Of a stretch of DNA of 61,433 nt, positions 24,979-33,665 are shown piece by piece. The notes under the pieces are model-generated. The model saw only the letters and a list, made by a program, of their open reading frames with translations. It had not been told where the DNA came from and did not search any database. This DNA is from Acidobacteriota bacterium (lineage in GTDB: Bacteria; Acidobacteriota; Terriglobia; Terriglobales; Acidobacteriaceae). A program made the translations under genes and the position numbers. Numbering within the stretch: the first letter of the stretch is position 1; each line of letters opens with the position of its first letter. Where the stretch lies: NCBI GenBank assembly GCA_021846945.1, contig JAJZVZ010000008.1:1-61433 (forward strand). Direction: 5' to 3'.

Positions 24979-26259
24979 ATGACTGACCGCATGTCTCTTC
25001 CGCTCGCCCAAGCCGACCCCGACGTAGCCGCCGCAATTGACCACGAAACCCTTCGCCAGCACGAAGGCCTGGAGATGATAGCCAGTGAAAACTTTGTCTC
25101 CGAGGCCGTGCTGGAAGCCGCCGGCTCTGTTTTCACCAATAAATATGCTGAAGGCTACCCGGGGCGTCGCTACTACGGCGGCTGTGAGTATGCCGATATC
25201 GTCGAGAACCTGGCGCGCGAGCGCGCCCGCCAGATCTTTGGAGGCGAGCACATCAACGTGCAGCCGCACTCCGGCTCGCAGGCCAACGCTTCGGCCTATG
25301 CGGCCGTGCTGCAACCGGGCGATACCATTCTCGGCCTTGACCTCTCGCATGGCGGCCACCTGACCCACGGTCACAAGCTCAGCTTCAGCGGCAAGCTCTA
25401 CCGCACTACGTTCTATCATGTGCGGCGCGATACCGAGACCATCGACTACGACGAGTTGGAGGCAACGGCGATTCAGGAGAAGCCGAAGGTCATCATCGGC
25501 GGAGCCAGCGCCTATCCGCGCCTGTGGGACTTTGCGCGCATGCGTCAGATTGCTGACAAAGTAGGCGCGATTTATATCTTCGACATGGCGCACATCGCCG
25601 GCCTGGTAGCGGGCGGCGTGCATCCTTCGCCCGTGCCTCACGCGCAGATCACAACCACCACGACGCACAAAACGCTGCGCGGTCCGCGCGCGGGTTTGAT
25701 CATCTGCACACAGGATCTGGCCACTGCCGTCGATAAGTCAGTCTTCCCCGGCCAGCAGGGCGGCCCGCTTGTGCACATAGTTGCTGCCAAGGCCGTGGCC
25801 TTCGGCGAAGTACTGCAGCCCGAGTTTCGCACCTACGCCGCCCAGATCGTCGCCAATGCCAAGGCGCTGGCCGAGGCGCTGCAGGCGGCAGGCTTCCGCC
25901 TCGTCTCCGGCGGCACCGACAATCATCTGATGCTGGTCGATGTCTTCGAGAAGGGCATCCTCGGCTCCGAAGCTGAGCTGGCGCTGGGCAAGGCCGGCAT
26001 CACGGTGAACAAGAACACGATTCCTTATGACACCAATCCTCCGCTCAAAGCTTCCGGCATTCGCGTAGGCACGCCGGCTCTGACGACGCGCGGCATGAAA
26101 GAGCCGGAGATGCGCCAGATTGCTGCATGGATCGCGAAAGCGCTCGAAATGCGCAACGACGATGCGGCCCTCGCGCGCATTCGCGGCGAAGTTGCGGAGT
26201 TGGCCAACCGTTTCCCGCTCTATGCGTGGCGGCGCGCGCCTGTTGCCGTCGAAGCATAA
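24979..26259 (+). CDS. glyA: Serine hydroxymethyltransferase
   Basis: A 426-residue PLP enzyme interconverting serine and glycine with tetrahydrofolate, supplying one-carbon units. Conserved blocks are [19 protein letters not shown] near residue 32, [19 protein letters not shown] near 55, the folate/PLP block HSGSQAN near 95 and the Schiff-base lysine in [14 protein letters not shown] near 230. The usual family length is about 415-430. It complements the serine biosynthetic pair at 8.97-12 kb. A hairpin terminator follows. Confidence 0.96.
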   Translation: MTDRMSLPLAQADPDVAAAIDHETLRQHEGLEMIASENFVSEAVLEAAGSVFTNKYAEGYPGRRYYGGCEYADIVENLARERARQIFGGEHINVQPHSGSQANASAYAAVLQPGDTILGLDLSHGGHLTHGHKLSFSGKLYRTTFYHVRRDTETIDYDELEATAIQEKPKVIIGGASAYPRLWDFARMRQIADKVGAIYIFDMAHIAGLVAGGVHPSPVPHAQITTTTTHKTLRGPRAGLIICTQDLATAVDKSVFPGQQGGPLVHIVAAKAVAFGEVLQPEFRTYAAQIVANAKALAEALQAAGFRLVSGGTDNHLMLVDVFEKGILGSEAELALGKAGITVNKNTIPYDTNPPLKASGIRVGTPALTTRGMKEPEMRQIAAWIAKALEMRNDDAALARIRGEVAELANRFPLYAWRRAPVAVEA

Positions 26260-26340
26260 CTCTATTCCGTACGGTCTTGCGCACATAGGTGCGCATGATC
26301 AAAAGGCGATAGATTACTTTTGTGGAAGATCCAAAGTAAC

Positions 26341-26374
26341 CAAAGGGGACAGCCTACCAGGGGCGTCCCCTTTG
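26341..26374 (+). terminator. Terminator-like hairpin after glyA
   Basis: Ten-base perfect arms (26341-26350 and 26365-26374, AAAGGGGAC/GTCCCCTTT core) around a 14-base loop, 82 bases after the glyA stop. A T-rich patch (GCGCTTTC) follows, but there is no long T run. The rest of 26260-26700 holds no supported gene. Confidence 0.5.
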
Positions 26375-26700
26375 CGCTTTCTGCACAGACACAATGAAGT
26401 ATGATTCGAGCAAACTCTGCTTGCTTGCACGCTTACCCATTGGCACGGTGCAAACTTACGGACTATCGCGGATCTTGTGGCGCGCTCTGGTCCGTATTGC
26501 AGGCGCCCTTGCGCACGACTTCATGAATGAGTATCTGCCTGAAATGCAGCGCCGGTTTCCTGTCAGGCTTTACGGGCGGCGATCGCCTCGCCAGGAGACT
26601 CATCAATTCGCATATCTGCAAGCGGCCAGAGACTTAGAATTTTTTGCACTTCTCTTTGCCTCTATGCGCACAATTGGGTTTCCTGAGTTATGCTTAACTT

Positions 26701-26952
26701 ATGGCTATTGATTCAATTCTTGCTCAAATCGATGCAGAGATTGCACGGCTTACACAGGTTCGCGCGTTGCTCGCCAGCGCCAGCACTGTTTCCGCCAAAA
26801 TAACCGCGCTCAAGACCGCGAAGGCCCCTGCCAAGGCTAAGGCTCAGGGCAGAAAGAAGCGCGTGCTGAGCGCTGAAGCGCGCAAGCGGATCGCCGACGC
26901 GCAGCGCAAGCGCTGGGCCGCGCAGAAGTCCAAAGCCAGGAAAGAAGCATAA
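26701..26952 (+). CDS. Small basic protein, possible nucleic-acid binder
   Basis: An 83-residue protein. The N-terminal 45 residues form an amphipathic, coiled-coil-like helix (DSILAQIDAEIARLTQVRALL). A basic linker (KAPAKAKAQGRKKR) and a Lys/Arg/Ala-rich C-terminal helix (LSAEARKRIADAQRKRWAAQK) follow. Similar small proteins recur in Acidobacteriota without known function, and the composition suggests DNA or RNA binding (inference). No Shine-Dalgarno is visible. A TATGCT hexamer at 26689-26694 would place the transcript start at or near the ATG, so leaderless translation is possible. A short stem and T run follow the stop. Confidence 0.65.
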   Translation: MAIDSILAQIDAEIARLTQVRALLASASTVSAKITALKTAKAPAKAKAQGRKKRVLSAEARKRIADAQRKRWAAQKSKARKEA

Positions 26953-26972
26953 GAGCACTGCTCGCTTTTTTC
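26953..26972 (+). terminator. Short intrinsic terminator
   Basis: GAGC-ACT-GCTC (26953-26963) directly after the stop codon, followed by GC and a run of six T. The stem is short but the T run is clear. Confidence 0.45.
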
Positions 26973-27099
26973 TTTCGGTGAGGACGGTTACCTGGCGCCC
27001 ATCGCGGCCGCCAGGAAGAATACTCAGAAAACGTGTATCGCGTAGAATGTGTGGCGTCCGCACGAGGGCAGTTGTGTATTCTGATGCAGCGCAGCGGTC

Positions 27100-27969
27100 T
27101 TATCCACCGCTGCGTGTCTCATTTACAAACCAGTTTTCTAAGTACTGAATTTGATGGTCTGCGTATTTCTGCGACTTCTTGTCGTACCATCGAAAGATCC
27201 TCCGTCCGGCAGGAGGCTCGAATGACTCCAGATCAGGACTCAATGATACGCACTTGAGGCCCGCTATAGTCTCTTCACCTTGCGGATTCCCATCAATGAC
27301 CCTGACGATGAGTCCCATCTCCTTCGAGATCCAGACTTCGTGAATGATGGTGATCGGCGTCTTATTCCCCGAATAACCAGCCGGATAAACTACCGTCGTC
27401 CTGACGCCCGTCGCGCGGATCTTTCCGATCATCTTCTCCCCAAGCTTCGCAGTGGTCACGCTTGTTGCAGTCTCATCTGGCTGGTAATGATCTTCCGGCA
27501 TAACTGAGGTGGATGTCTCCCCACTTTTGACCTGCTGATTAGACAAATTAACTCTCACTGCCCCATCCCCTGCCACATCGCCCTCAACCCATTTCGTAAG
27601 GATGCGCATAGCCGGATCGAAGACATACACGCTCCAGGCGTGGCAGGGTGCGAAAATGAGCGTGGTAGGTGGCTCGCAACCTACACCATTCACATCTTGT
27701 ATGCGAACCCGCCCCTGCGAATCACGCGCAATTTGAAATGGTAAGTTATCGTACCGGAGGAACTGCTGTTTGCCGTTAGGCAGGTTTCTCACCGTTTTCA
27801 CAAAGCTGATCGCGGAAAAGGGATGGCCGGTAATAATGCCGGGAGTCTCTACATCAGAGGCAGCCTTGGATTCCGCCGATGGGACGGCCTGCGCTACTGA
27901 ACCGCGCGCCCCGGACAGCGCCGCTCCCACAAGCAACGCTGCAAACACAGTCAACTTGCAACAGCGCAT
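27100..27969 (-). CDS. Secreted protein of unknown function
   Basis: About 289 residues with a signal peptide (CKLTVFAALLVGAALSGARGSVAQA). The body has a pattern of FLRYDNLPFQIARDSQGRVR, then an APCHAWSVYVFDPA block and IHEVWISKEMGLIVRVIDGNPQGEET. This looks like a beta-structured exported protein of the type often found in Acidobacteriota. I cannot name the family. Two adjacent ATG codons follow AGGAG; the second gives the better spacing. It starts 5-8 bases after the TIGR03435 gene stop, so the two form an operon. Confidence 0.65.
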   Translation of the reverse strand: MRCCKLTVFAALLVGAALSGARGSVAQAVPSAESKAASDVETPGIITGHPFSAISFVKTVRNLPNGKQQFLRYDNLPFQIARDSQGRVRIQDVNGVGCEPPTTLIFAPCHAWSVYVFDPAMRILTKWVEGDVAGDGAVRVNLSNQQVKSGETSTSVMPEDHYQPDETATSVTTAKLGEKMIGKIRATGVRTTVVYPAGYSGNKTPITIIHEVWISKEMGLIVRVIDGNPQGEETIAGLKCVSLSPDLESFEPPAGRRIFRWYDKKSQKYADHQIQYLENWFVNETRSGG

Positions 27970-27977
27970 CATCTCTC

Positions 27978-28847
27978 CTAATTGGGAGTCGGCATCTCCA
28001 CGTGATCAATCACGATCGTGTCGAGCGGTCCTTTGGTCGGTTTCAGTTCCAAGCCAAGCTGCTCCTTGAGCGCGGTAAAGATGGAAGGCAGAGACATGTC
28101 GGGGGCTATTGAGATTGAAGCTGATGGAACGGAAGCCGACGAAATTGAAGTTGATGGATTTTCCGAACGCCTCCAGTACAGTTCGAAAGTATAGCGAGCA
28201 GTAAGACCTGTGTTGTCCACCACGGCTCGGCCGACAGCAGGAATTTGCGTGAGCATGGATGCCAAGTCCTTCATGGAACATCCCTGAAACGCCGCCCCGC
28301 CTGGCTTCGAAGGTCGGACACGCAGGCACAATGCCCTTCCATCCAGACCGGTGTGTTCGATCTCTTGAGGCTTCGATTCGTCGATCTTCGGCCCTCTCTT
28401 TGCCACAACGAGCTCATAGAGAGGAAATTCCTTGGTCTCGTGGTGGACGACGAGCTTGAAGCGGTCAGCGAGAAGTTGCCGCAGCATGGCCAAGCGCTCT
28501 TCCAAGCTTGGGTGGGGGTATTCGGAGAGATCGAACTTGGCCCGGATGTCGAACCGCCGTTGGTTAAGCCACACCGGACCACCGGACCAGAGCCGATCAT
28601 CATGGACGCGATAGGCTTCGCGGATTACATATTGCAGCGTCACATCTTCCGCATCGACACCATCGGGCGTGAGGCGCAAATGCCAGCGTGGGTTAGGGTT
28701 CATGTTCTGCCGAATGCTGGCAACTTCAAAGGCAGGCCCTGCCGCAGCGGCATTGGCTGCACTCTGAGCGAACGAAAGAGGCGCGACAGCACATGCAGCC
28801 ACAGCGATAAATAGTGGCAGCTTGCGAGATACTTGGCAGGTTGTCAT
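27978..28847 (-). CDS. TIGR03435 family secreted protein
   Basis: A 289-residue exported protein with a signal peptide (residues about 5-27) and the hallmark opening FEVASIRQNMNPNPR, then LTPDGVDAEDVTLQYVIREAY, LSEYPHPSLEERLAMLRQLLADRFKLVVHHETKEFPLY and the C-terminal SLPSIFTALKEQLGLELKPTKGP with VIDHVEMPTPN. This family is strongly expanded in Acidobacteriota such as Solibacter; its function is unknown and it is often found beside peptidase or sigma genes. Here it precedes a second secreted protein by 8 bases or fewer. Confidence 0.85.
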   Translation of the reverse strand: MTTCQVSRKLPLFIAVAACAVAPLSFAQSAANAAAAGPAFEVASIRQNMNPNPRWHLRLTPDGVDAEDVTLQYVIREAYRVHDDRLWSGGPVWLNQRRFDIRAKFDLSEYPHPSLEERLAMLRQLLADRFKLVVHHETKEFPLYELVVAKRGPKIDESKPQEIEHTGLDGRALCLRVRPSKPGGAAFQGCSMKDLASMLTQIPAVGRAVVDNTGLTARYTFELYWRRSENPSTSISSASVPSASISIAPDMSLPSIFTALKEQLGLELKPTKGPLDTIVIDHVEMPTPN

Positions 28848-28991
28848 CCGGGCGATCCTGCGATGCGAAGTTACCGGATAGACGTCGGTATCTCAGGGGA
28901 CGCTCAGAATATTACCGTAAGTACAATCGATGATCCGCCGCGATAAGTGAACGCAGCATGCAGGCAGCCAGGATAAAAAACCATGAAGCGA

Positions 28992-30443
28992 TCAGCTTTG
29001 CCCGATGCCGGTCATCACTAACATGCGCGGCTCGGTCATCTCGTCCATCGCGTAACGGATGCCTTCGCGGCCCAGGCCGGAGTCCTTGACGCCGCCGTAA
29101 GGCATGGGGTCCAGCCGCCAGGTCGGCGTGTCACCCACGATCAGCGCGCCCACCTCCAGCTCGCGATATGCAGTGAGGATGCGGCCGGCGTCGCGCGTGA
29201 GCAGCCCGGCCTGCAAGCCATACTTCGAGTGGTTCACCTCGGCCAGAGCCTCTTCAAAGTCGTCATAAGGCTCGATCGCGACCACCGGCCCAAAGACTTC
29301 TTCGTCGCGTATCTTCATGCCGGGCGTGGTTGCGGTCAGAATGGCCGGAGTTATGACAGAGCCTTTCCGTTCGCCCCCAGCCACTAATTTGGCGCCACCG
29401 TCAACTGCTTCCCTGATCCAGGCTTCCACGCGCTCCGCGTCGCTGAGCCGGATGAGCGGACCGACTTCAGTTGCCTCGTCTGCCGGATCTCCCATCCCCA
29501 GCTTGGCGGCAATCTCCACCACCTTCCACAGATAGGTCTGGAAGACGTTACGCTCTACAAACACGCGCTGCACGCTGATACACGACTGCCCCGCGTAACC
29601 AAAGGCGGCATGCGCTGTGCGCAGCGCCGCTCCCTCCAGATCAGGCCAGTCATTGTGGACGATCAACGCGGCGTTGCCGCCCAGTTCCAGCAGCACGCGC
29701 TTGCGGCCGGAGTGCGCCTTCAGCTCCCAACCCACTTTCGCCGAGCCGGTAAAGCTGACCAGCTTGATGCGATCTTCCTTTTCCGCAAGCCATGCGGTGT
29801 CGGCATTGTCCAGCGTCAGCACGGCCAATGCCTCGTCCGGCCAGCCCGCCTTCACAATCACCTCACCCAGCGCCAGCGCGGTGAACGGAGTTTGCGGAGC
29901 GGGCTTCAGAATCACCGGGCAGCCCGCGGCCATCGCCGGCGCCAGCTTGTGCGCCGCTAGGTTCAGCGGAAAATTGAAGGGAGTAATCGCCAGAATCGGG
30001 CCCACCGGAAAGCGCTGAACCAGTCCCCACCGGCCCTCGTTGCCTTCGGTCAGGTCCAGCGGGAGGCTCTCACCGCCCAGCCGCGCCGCTTCTTCCGCGG
30101 CGGTCTTGAAGGTGAGCACGGCGCGGTCCACCTCTGCGCGCGCCAGCCGCACCGGCTTTCCTGCTTCAGCCACAATGAGCTGCGCAAAGCGCTCCTTCTG
30201 CTCAATCAACGCGGCAGCCACGTCTTCCAGAATCTCGCGGCGCTTCCATCGCGGCAGCGCGCGCGTGCGCCGCAAGCTGGCTGCAGCGTGGTTTACGGCC
30301 TGGCGCGCATCGGCGCGGGTAGCGATCGTTACGCGTCCCACCAGCCCCTGGTCCCACGGCGACCGCACCTCCAGCGCGTCACCGTCGATCCATTCCTTGC
30401 CGCACAGCAGAAAGCCCGTTTGTGTTCCCGGCCGCATCTTCAT
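28992..30443 (-). CDS. NAD(P)-dependent aldehyde dehydrogenase
   Basis: A 483-residue aldehyde dehydrogenase that oxidises an aldehyde to the acid. Visible motifs are ITPFNFPLNLAAHKLAPAMAAGC near residue 153, the glycine motif FTGSAKVG near 230, the general base Glu in LLELGGNAA near 252 and the nucleophilic Cys in GQSCISVQR near 287. The sequence resembles the lactaldehyde/non-phosphorylating GAPDH branch rather than betaine aldehyde dehydrogenases, but the substrate is not fixed. A GGGGAG site lies 10 bases before the ATG. Confidence 0.9.
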   Translation of the reverse strand: MKMRPGTQTGFLLCGKEWIDGDALEVRSPWDQGLVGRVTIATRADARQAVNHAAASLRRTRALPRWKRREILEDVAAALIEQKERFAQLIVAEAGKPVRLARAEVDRAVLTFKTAAEEAARLGGESLPLDLTEGNEGRWGLVQRFPVGPILAITPFNFPLNLAAHKLAPAMAAGCPVILKPAPQTPFTALALGEVIVKAGWPDEALAVLTLDNADTAWLAEKEDRIKLVSFTGSAKVGWELKAHSGRKRVLLELGGNAALIVHNDWPDLEGAALRTAHAAFGYAGQSCISVQRVFVERNVFQTYLWKVVEIAAKLGMGDPADEATEVGPLIRLSDAERVEAWIREAVDGGAKLVAGGERKGSVITPAILTATTPGMKIRDEEVFGPVVAIEPYDDFEEALAEVNHSKYGLQAGLLTRDAGRILTAYRELEVGALIVGDTPTWRLDPMPYGGVKDSGLGREGIRYAMDEMTEPRMLVMTGIGQS

Positions 30444-30584
30444 GGTTTGGAGCTCCCCTTCACTCTCCTCTTCAATGTTACAAGCGTGGAGCTTGCCGGT
30501 ACATTCAGACGAGGGCCGGCCGCTTTACCGATTCAAAACAAAACGTCGTTGCAAACCTCACTCTTCAACCGATGAGGCGCCTCT

Positions 30585-32678
30585 TTACGCCCTGACCACG
30601 TACCTGCTGCGCATGTCCTCGCCGTACCACATGATGTAGTTCGTGCCCCACGCGTTGTTGAAGAGGCACGAGTGCACTCCCTTGCTCAGGTCCGGCTGTG
30701 TATTTGAGAAGTGCAGCGGGCTTCTTTCTCCCAGCGCCACGGCTGGCGCATCGATCGGCTCCACGGCAAACTTGTGATCGCCCTCCTGGTAGGCAAATCC
30801 CTTGCCCACGGCGTGCATGTGCCGGTTGCCCGAAGTCACTACGTCAAAGGGCGAGATGGACTCGCCGCATTTGTCGAGCGTCCATCCTTTCTGGTCCGCC
30901 GCAATGGGATTGAACGTCAGCCACAGCGCCTCAGGCAGCCGCGTAGCCGGCTTGCCGAAGCACGACACGCTCAAGTGGATGACCGGATCCGCATCGGGCA
31001 GCATCAGCTCGACAAAGAGCTTGCGCGGGAACGAGGCCAGGCCGGATTGAAATGCAGCTTCGTCCTCGATGCGCGGCTCGATGAGAACACGCATTCCGTC
31101 CGCTGTCTTCTCCATACGCACATGGGCCGCCCCCGGGTGCCACTCCTGGCTCTTTGCTCCAAACCTTTCGATATTCGGTTTGCCAAAGTCCTTCTGCGCC
31201 CAATCTGCCTTCGTGATCAGATAGCTGGCGATGAAGCGCTGATAATCCTCCTGCGAAAGCGTCTGGTAGCTGAACAGCGCAATTGGATTCTTCTCGCTCG
31301 CCCATTCGCGTCCGGTCGCCTTGTTCCGCAGCCGCGTGATTGCTCCTGTCTTCGCGTCGATTCCAAGAATGAAATGGGCGTTCTCGATCGGCTCGCCCGC
31401 CGGATGCGCAACGGCCGCCGAGGACACGACGGGCCACGATGGTCTCAGGCTTGCGACCGCGACCTCAGCCTCTTCACGCAGTGTCTCCGGAAGCGCACGA
31501 ATGCCGTCAAACAAATCCTGCCGCTTTTCGATCCAACTGAATTCGACGACCTTGTAATTCTTTGTATCGAGCATGCGCGCAAGGTCAGAGGGCTTATAGT
31601 TCTCAAAGTCGAGCCATGTCTTGGTGTCGGTTCCCCAGGTATGCTCGGCCTCCAGCAGCGCACGACGCAGCAACGCAAGATCGGTTGCATCACCCACCTG
31701 AAATGCGCCGCTGGCGATCCAGCTTTCGCGCAGCCGCGCCAATTCGCGATAGCGCGCCACCTTCAGCGGATCGCTGGCCACGCCGTAGATCCACGTGTCG
31801 CCAATCTCCTGGGTGACAACGGGCAGCTTGTCGCGATAAGGCGCAACGGCGTTGGCCATCTCTGTTAGGCTGCTCGCGACGATCTCGGCATTGGGAAAGC
31901 GCGCGGCCAGGTCAGCGTGAATCTTCGCAATCTCCGCAGGCTTATGCGGGCCGCTGTTGTCGCCGCGCACTTCGGTCACCAGTGCCAGATCGGAGCCCGG
32001 CACGACGGCAATGCCGCCGTAATCGTGGTGATACATCATGGTCAGGCTTGCGCCGGAGGGATCCTTCCAATGAAAGATGGGCGGCAACTCGGCAAACGTC
32101 GATCCGCCGTTGACGCCGATCTCAAGAAAAGTGACGCCGTGGCTGGCCAACGGTGGAATGATGCCGCGCGTATGCCCCGGCACATCGGTCATCTTGGCCC
32201 CGGTCGTCTTCCTGCCAAACCGCCGGTCGAGAGCGTCGGAAATCGCCAGGCTGCCCTCGATCATGGAAGGGTCAATCATCTCCGTCTGCCAGGTGAAAGG
32301 CAGAGCGTGCCAGGCGATGTCGCCGCGCTCAACCGCCGCTTCCATCGCCTTGCGATCCGTGGGCGAGGCCTGATCAAGATACTCGTACAGCAGCCACGAG
32401 CCGGTCGTCCACACGTAGTTTCGCTTGCCTTCGGCATTCGCCGCGCGCGCAATTTCGATGGCCTCGGGATAGAACTTCTGGAAGTATCTCTTGTGAACGA
32501 CGTTGTACTGCGTATCGATGAACCCAGCGTCAAAATGGCACTTGTACATCACCAGCACGCGCTTGACGGCCGGGTTCGGCGCCGCCTGCTCCTGCGCTCC
32601 CCAGGCAAATCGGGCTGTCGGCAACAGCAAGCCGGTTCCCACGGCGGTCATGGTCTTCACAAAATCGCGGCGCTTCAC
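30585..32678 (-). CDS. Tat-exported DUF5054 protein, GH38-like
   Basis: A 697-residue exported protein. It starts at a GTG (32678) with a strong GGAGGAG site seven bases upstream; the frame is open further, but without a site. A twin-arginine-type signal KRRDFVKTMTAVGTGLLL leads the protein. The body has VLVMYKCHFDAGFIDTQYN, TTGSWLLYEYL and MTDVPGHTRGIIPPLASHGV, typical of DUF5054, a family distantly related to GH38 alpha-mannosidases. The His-x-Asp pattern CHFDAGF matches the GH38 metal-binding site. It likely acts on glycans in the periplasm or outside; the substrate is unknown. Confidence 0.78.
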   Translation of the reverse strand: MKRRDFVKTMTAVGTGLLLPTARFAWGAQEQAAPNPAVKRVLVMYKCHFDAGFIDTQYNVVHKRYFQKFYPEAIEIARAANAEGKRNYVWTTGSWLLYEYLDQASPTDRKAMEAAVERGDIAWHALPFTWQTEMIDPSMIEGSLAISDALDRRFGRKTTGAKMTDVPGHTRGIIPPLASHGVTFLEIGVNGGSTFAELPPIFHWKDPSGASLTMMYHHDYGGIAVVPGSDLALVTEVRGDNSGPHKPAEIAKIHADLAARFPNAEIVASSLTEMANAVAPYRDKLPVVTQEIGDTWIYGVASDPLKVARYRELARLRESWIASGAFQVGDATDLALLRRALLEAEHTWGTDTKTWLDFENYKPSDLARMLDTKNYKVVEFSWIEKRQDLFDGIRALPETLREEAEVAVASLRPSWPVVSSAAVAHPAGEPIENAHFILGIDAKTGAITRLRNKATGREWASEKNPIALFSYQTLSQEDYQRFIASYLITKADWAQKDFGKPNIERFGAKSQEWHPGAAHVRMEKTADGMRVLIEPRIEDEAAFQSGLASFPRKLFVELMLPDADPVIHLSVSCFGKPATRLPEALWLTFNPIAADQKGWTLDKCGESISPFDVVTSGNRHMHAVGKGFAYQEGDHKFAVEPIDAPAVALGERSPLHFSNTQPDLSKGVHSCLFNNAWGTNYIMWYGEDMRSRYVVRA

Positions 32679-32797
32679 GTTGTATCTCCTCCTCGCATGG
32701 AATCGCTCGAAGTGTACCACCATGGCACGCATCAAGCTTCCGGTCCTGCTCTCATTACCCCGTTCAACGCAGCCGTTCCCTGCGATACACTCCATCC

Positions 32798-33508
32798 ATG
32801 ATCAACAACGGCCGGAGCCGCAAACTTCCCTTCGACCCCGCCGAGGCGTTGGCGCACCTGTGCAACAGCGACGCCAAACTGGCTGCGCTCATTGACCGCG
32901 CCGGCGCCTTCGCTTTGCGCCTCGATCCCTCGCCCTCGCCCTTCGAATCGCTGCTCGAATCCATTCTTTACCAGCAGTTGCACGGCAAGGCGGCGGCCAC
33001 CATCCATCGCCGCGTGCGCGACTACTTCGGCGGCGACCCCACGCCCCAACTCCTTCTCTCGACGCCCGACGAGCCGCTGCGCGCCGCCGGGGTCTCCGGC
33101 AACAAGATCAAAGCGCTGCGCGATCTGGCCGCCCGCACGCTCGACGGCACCGTCCCCTCGCACGCGGCCATTCGCAGGATGTCGGATGACGAAATCGTCG
33201 AACGGCTCACCGCAGTGCGCGGCATCGGCAGGTGGACCGTGGAGATGCTGCTGATCTTCCGCATGGGCCGGCCCGACGTGCTGCCGGTAACGGATTACGG
33301 CGTGCGCAAGGGCTTCGCGCTTACCTTCCAGCGCGTGCCCAGGTCGCGGCCTCTTGAAGCTGCCGACCTGCCCAGCCCCGCGGTGATGCTCAAGCGCGGC
33401 CGGCGCTGGGCGCCCTTTCGCTCGGTGGCCAGCTGGTACCTGTGGCGGGCCTGCGATCTGGCCAAATCGCCCAGCGCCCCGCCGGGCGGGCGCGCCAGCC
33501 TACAATAA
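32798..33508 (+). CDS. DNA-3-methyladenine glycosylase, AlkA-like
   Basis: A 236-residue HhH-GPD base-excision glycosylase. The helix-hairpin-helix is LTAVRGIGRWTVEM (residues 138-150), followed by the Gly/Pro-rich loop and the catalytic aspartate D166 in VLPVTDYGVRKG. It removes alkylated bases from DNA. No N-terminal AlkA-type beta domain or Ada activator is present, so it is the short form. The C-terminal ten residues are Pro/Gly-rich and not conserved. The gene is divergent from the DUF5054 gene, 119 bases away. Confidence 0.88.
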   Translation: MINNGRSRKLPFDPAEALAHLCNSDAKLAALIDRAGAFALRLDPSPSPFESLLESILYQQLHGKAAATIHRRVRDYFGGDPTPQLLLSTPDEPLRAAGVSGNKIKALRDLAARTLDGTVPSHAAIRRMSDDEIVERLTAVRGIGRWTVEMLLIFRMGRPDVLPVTDYGVRKGFALTFQRVPRSRPLEAADLPSPAVMLKRGRRWAPFRSVASWYLWRACDLAKSPSAPPGGRASLQ

Positions 33509-33665
33509 CCAAGACGGCCGGTTCGCCGATTCGGCATGAGAACACTGCGGCTCCGCACCATCGATCCTTTTCGCGTTTTTTTCTTGCGGAGAAGGCTGAA
33601 TGCCGCCGCGGGCCTTCTTTATGCCGTATCGGCGCGTTAACAGTATGCCCGCAGCAGGAAATGTT

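Noticed and set aside
26394..26711. Open frame of 105 codons upstream of the small basic protein
   Set aside because: No ribosome binding site or domain, unusual composition for this genome, and it overlaps the start of the better-supported gene at 26701.
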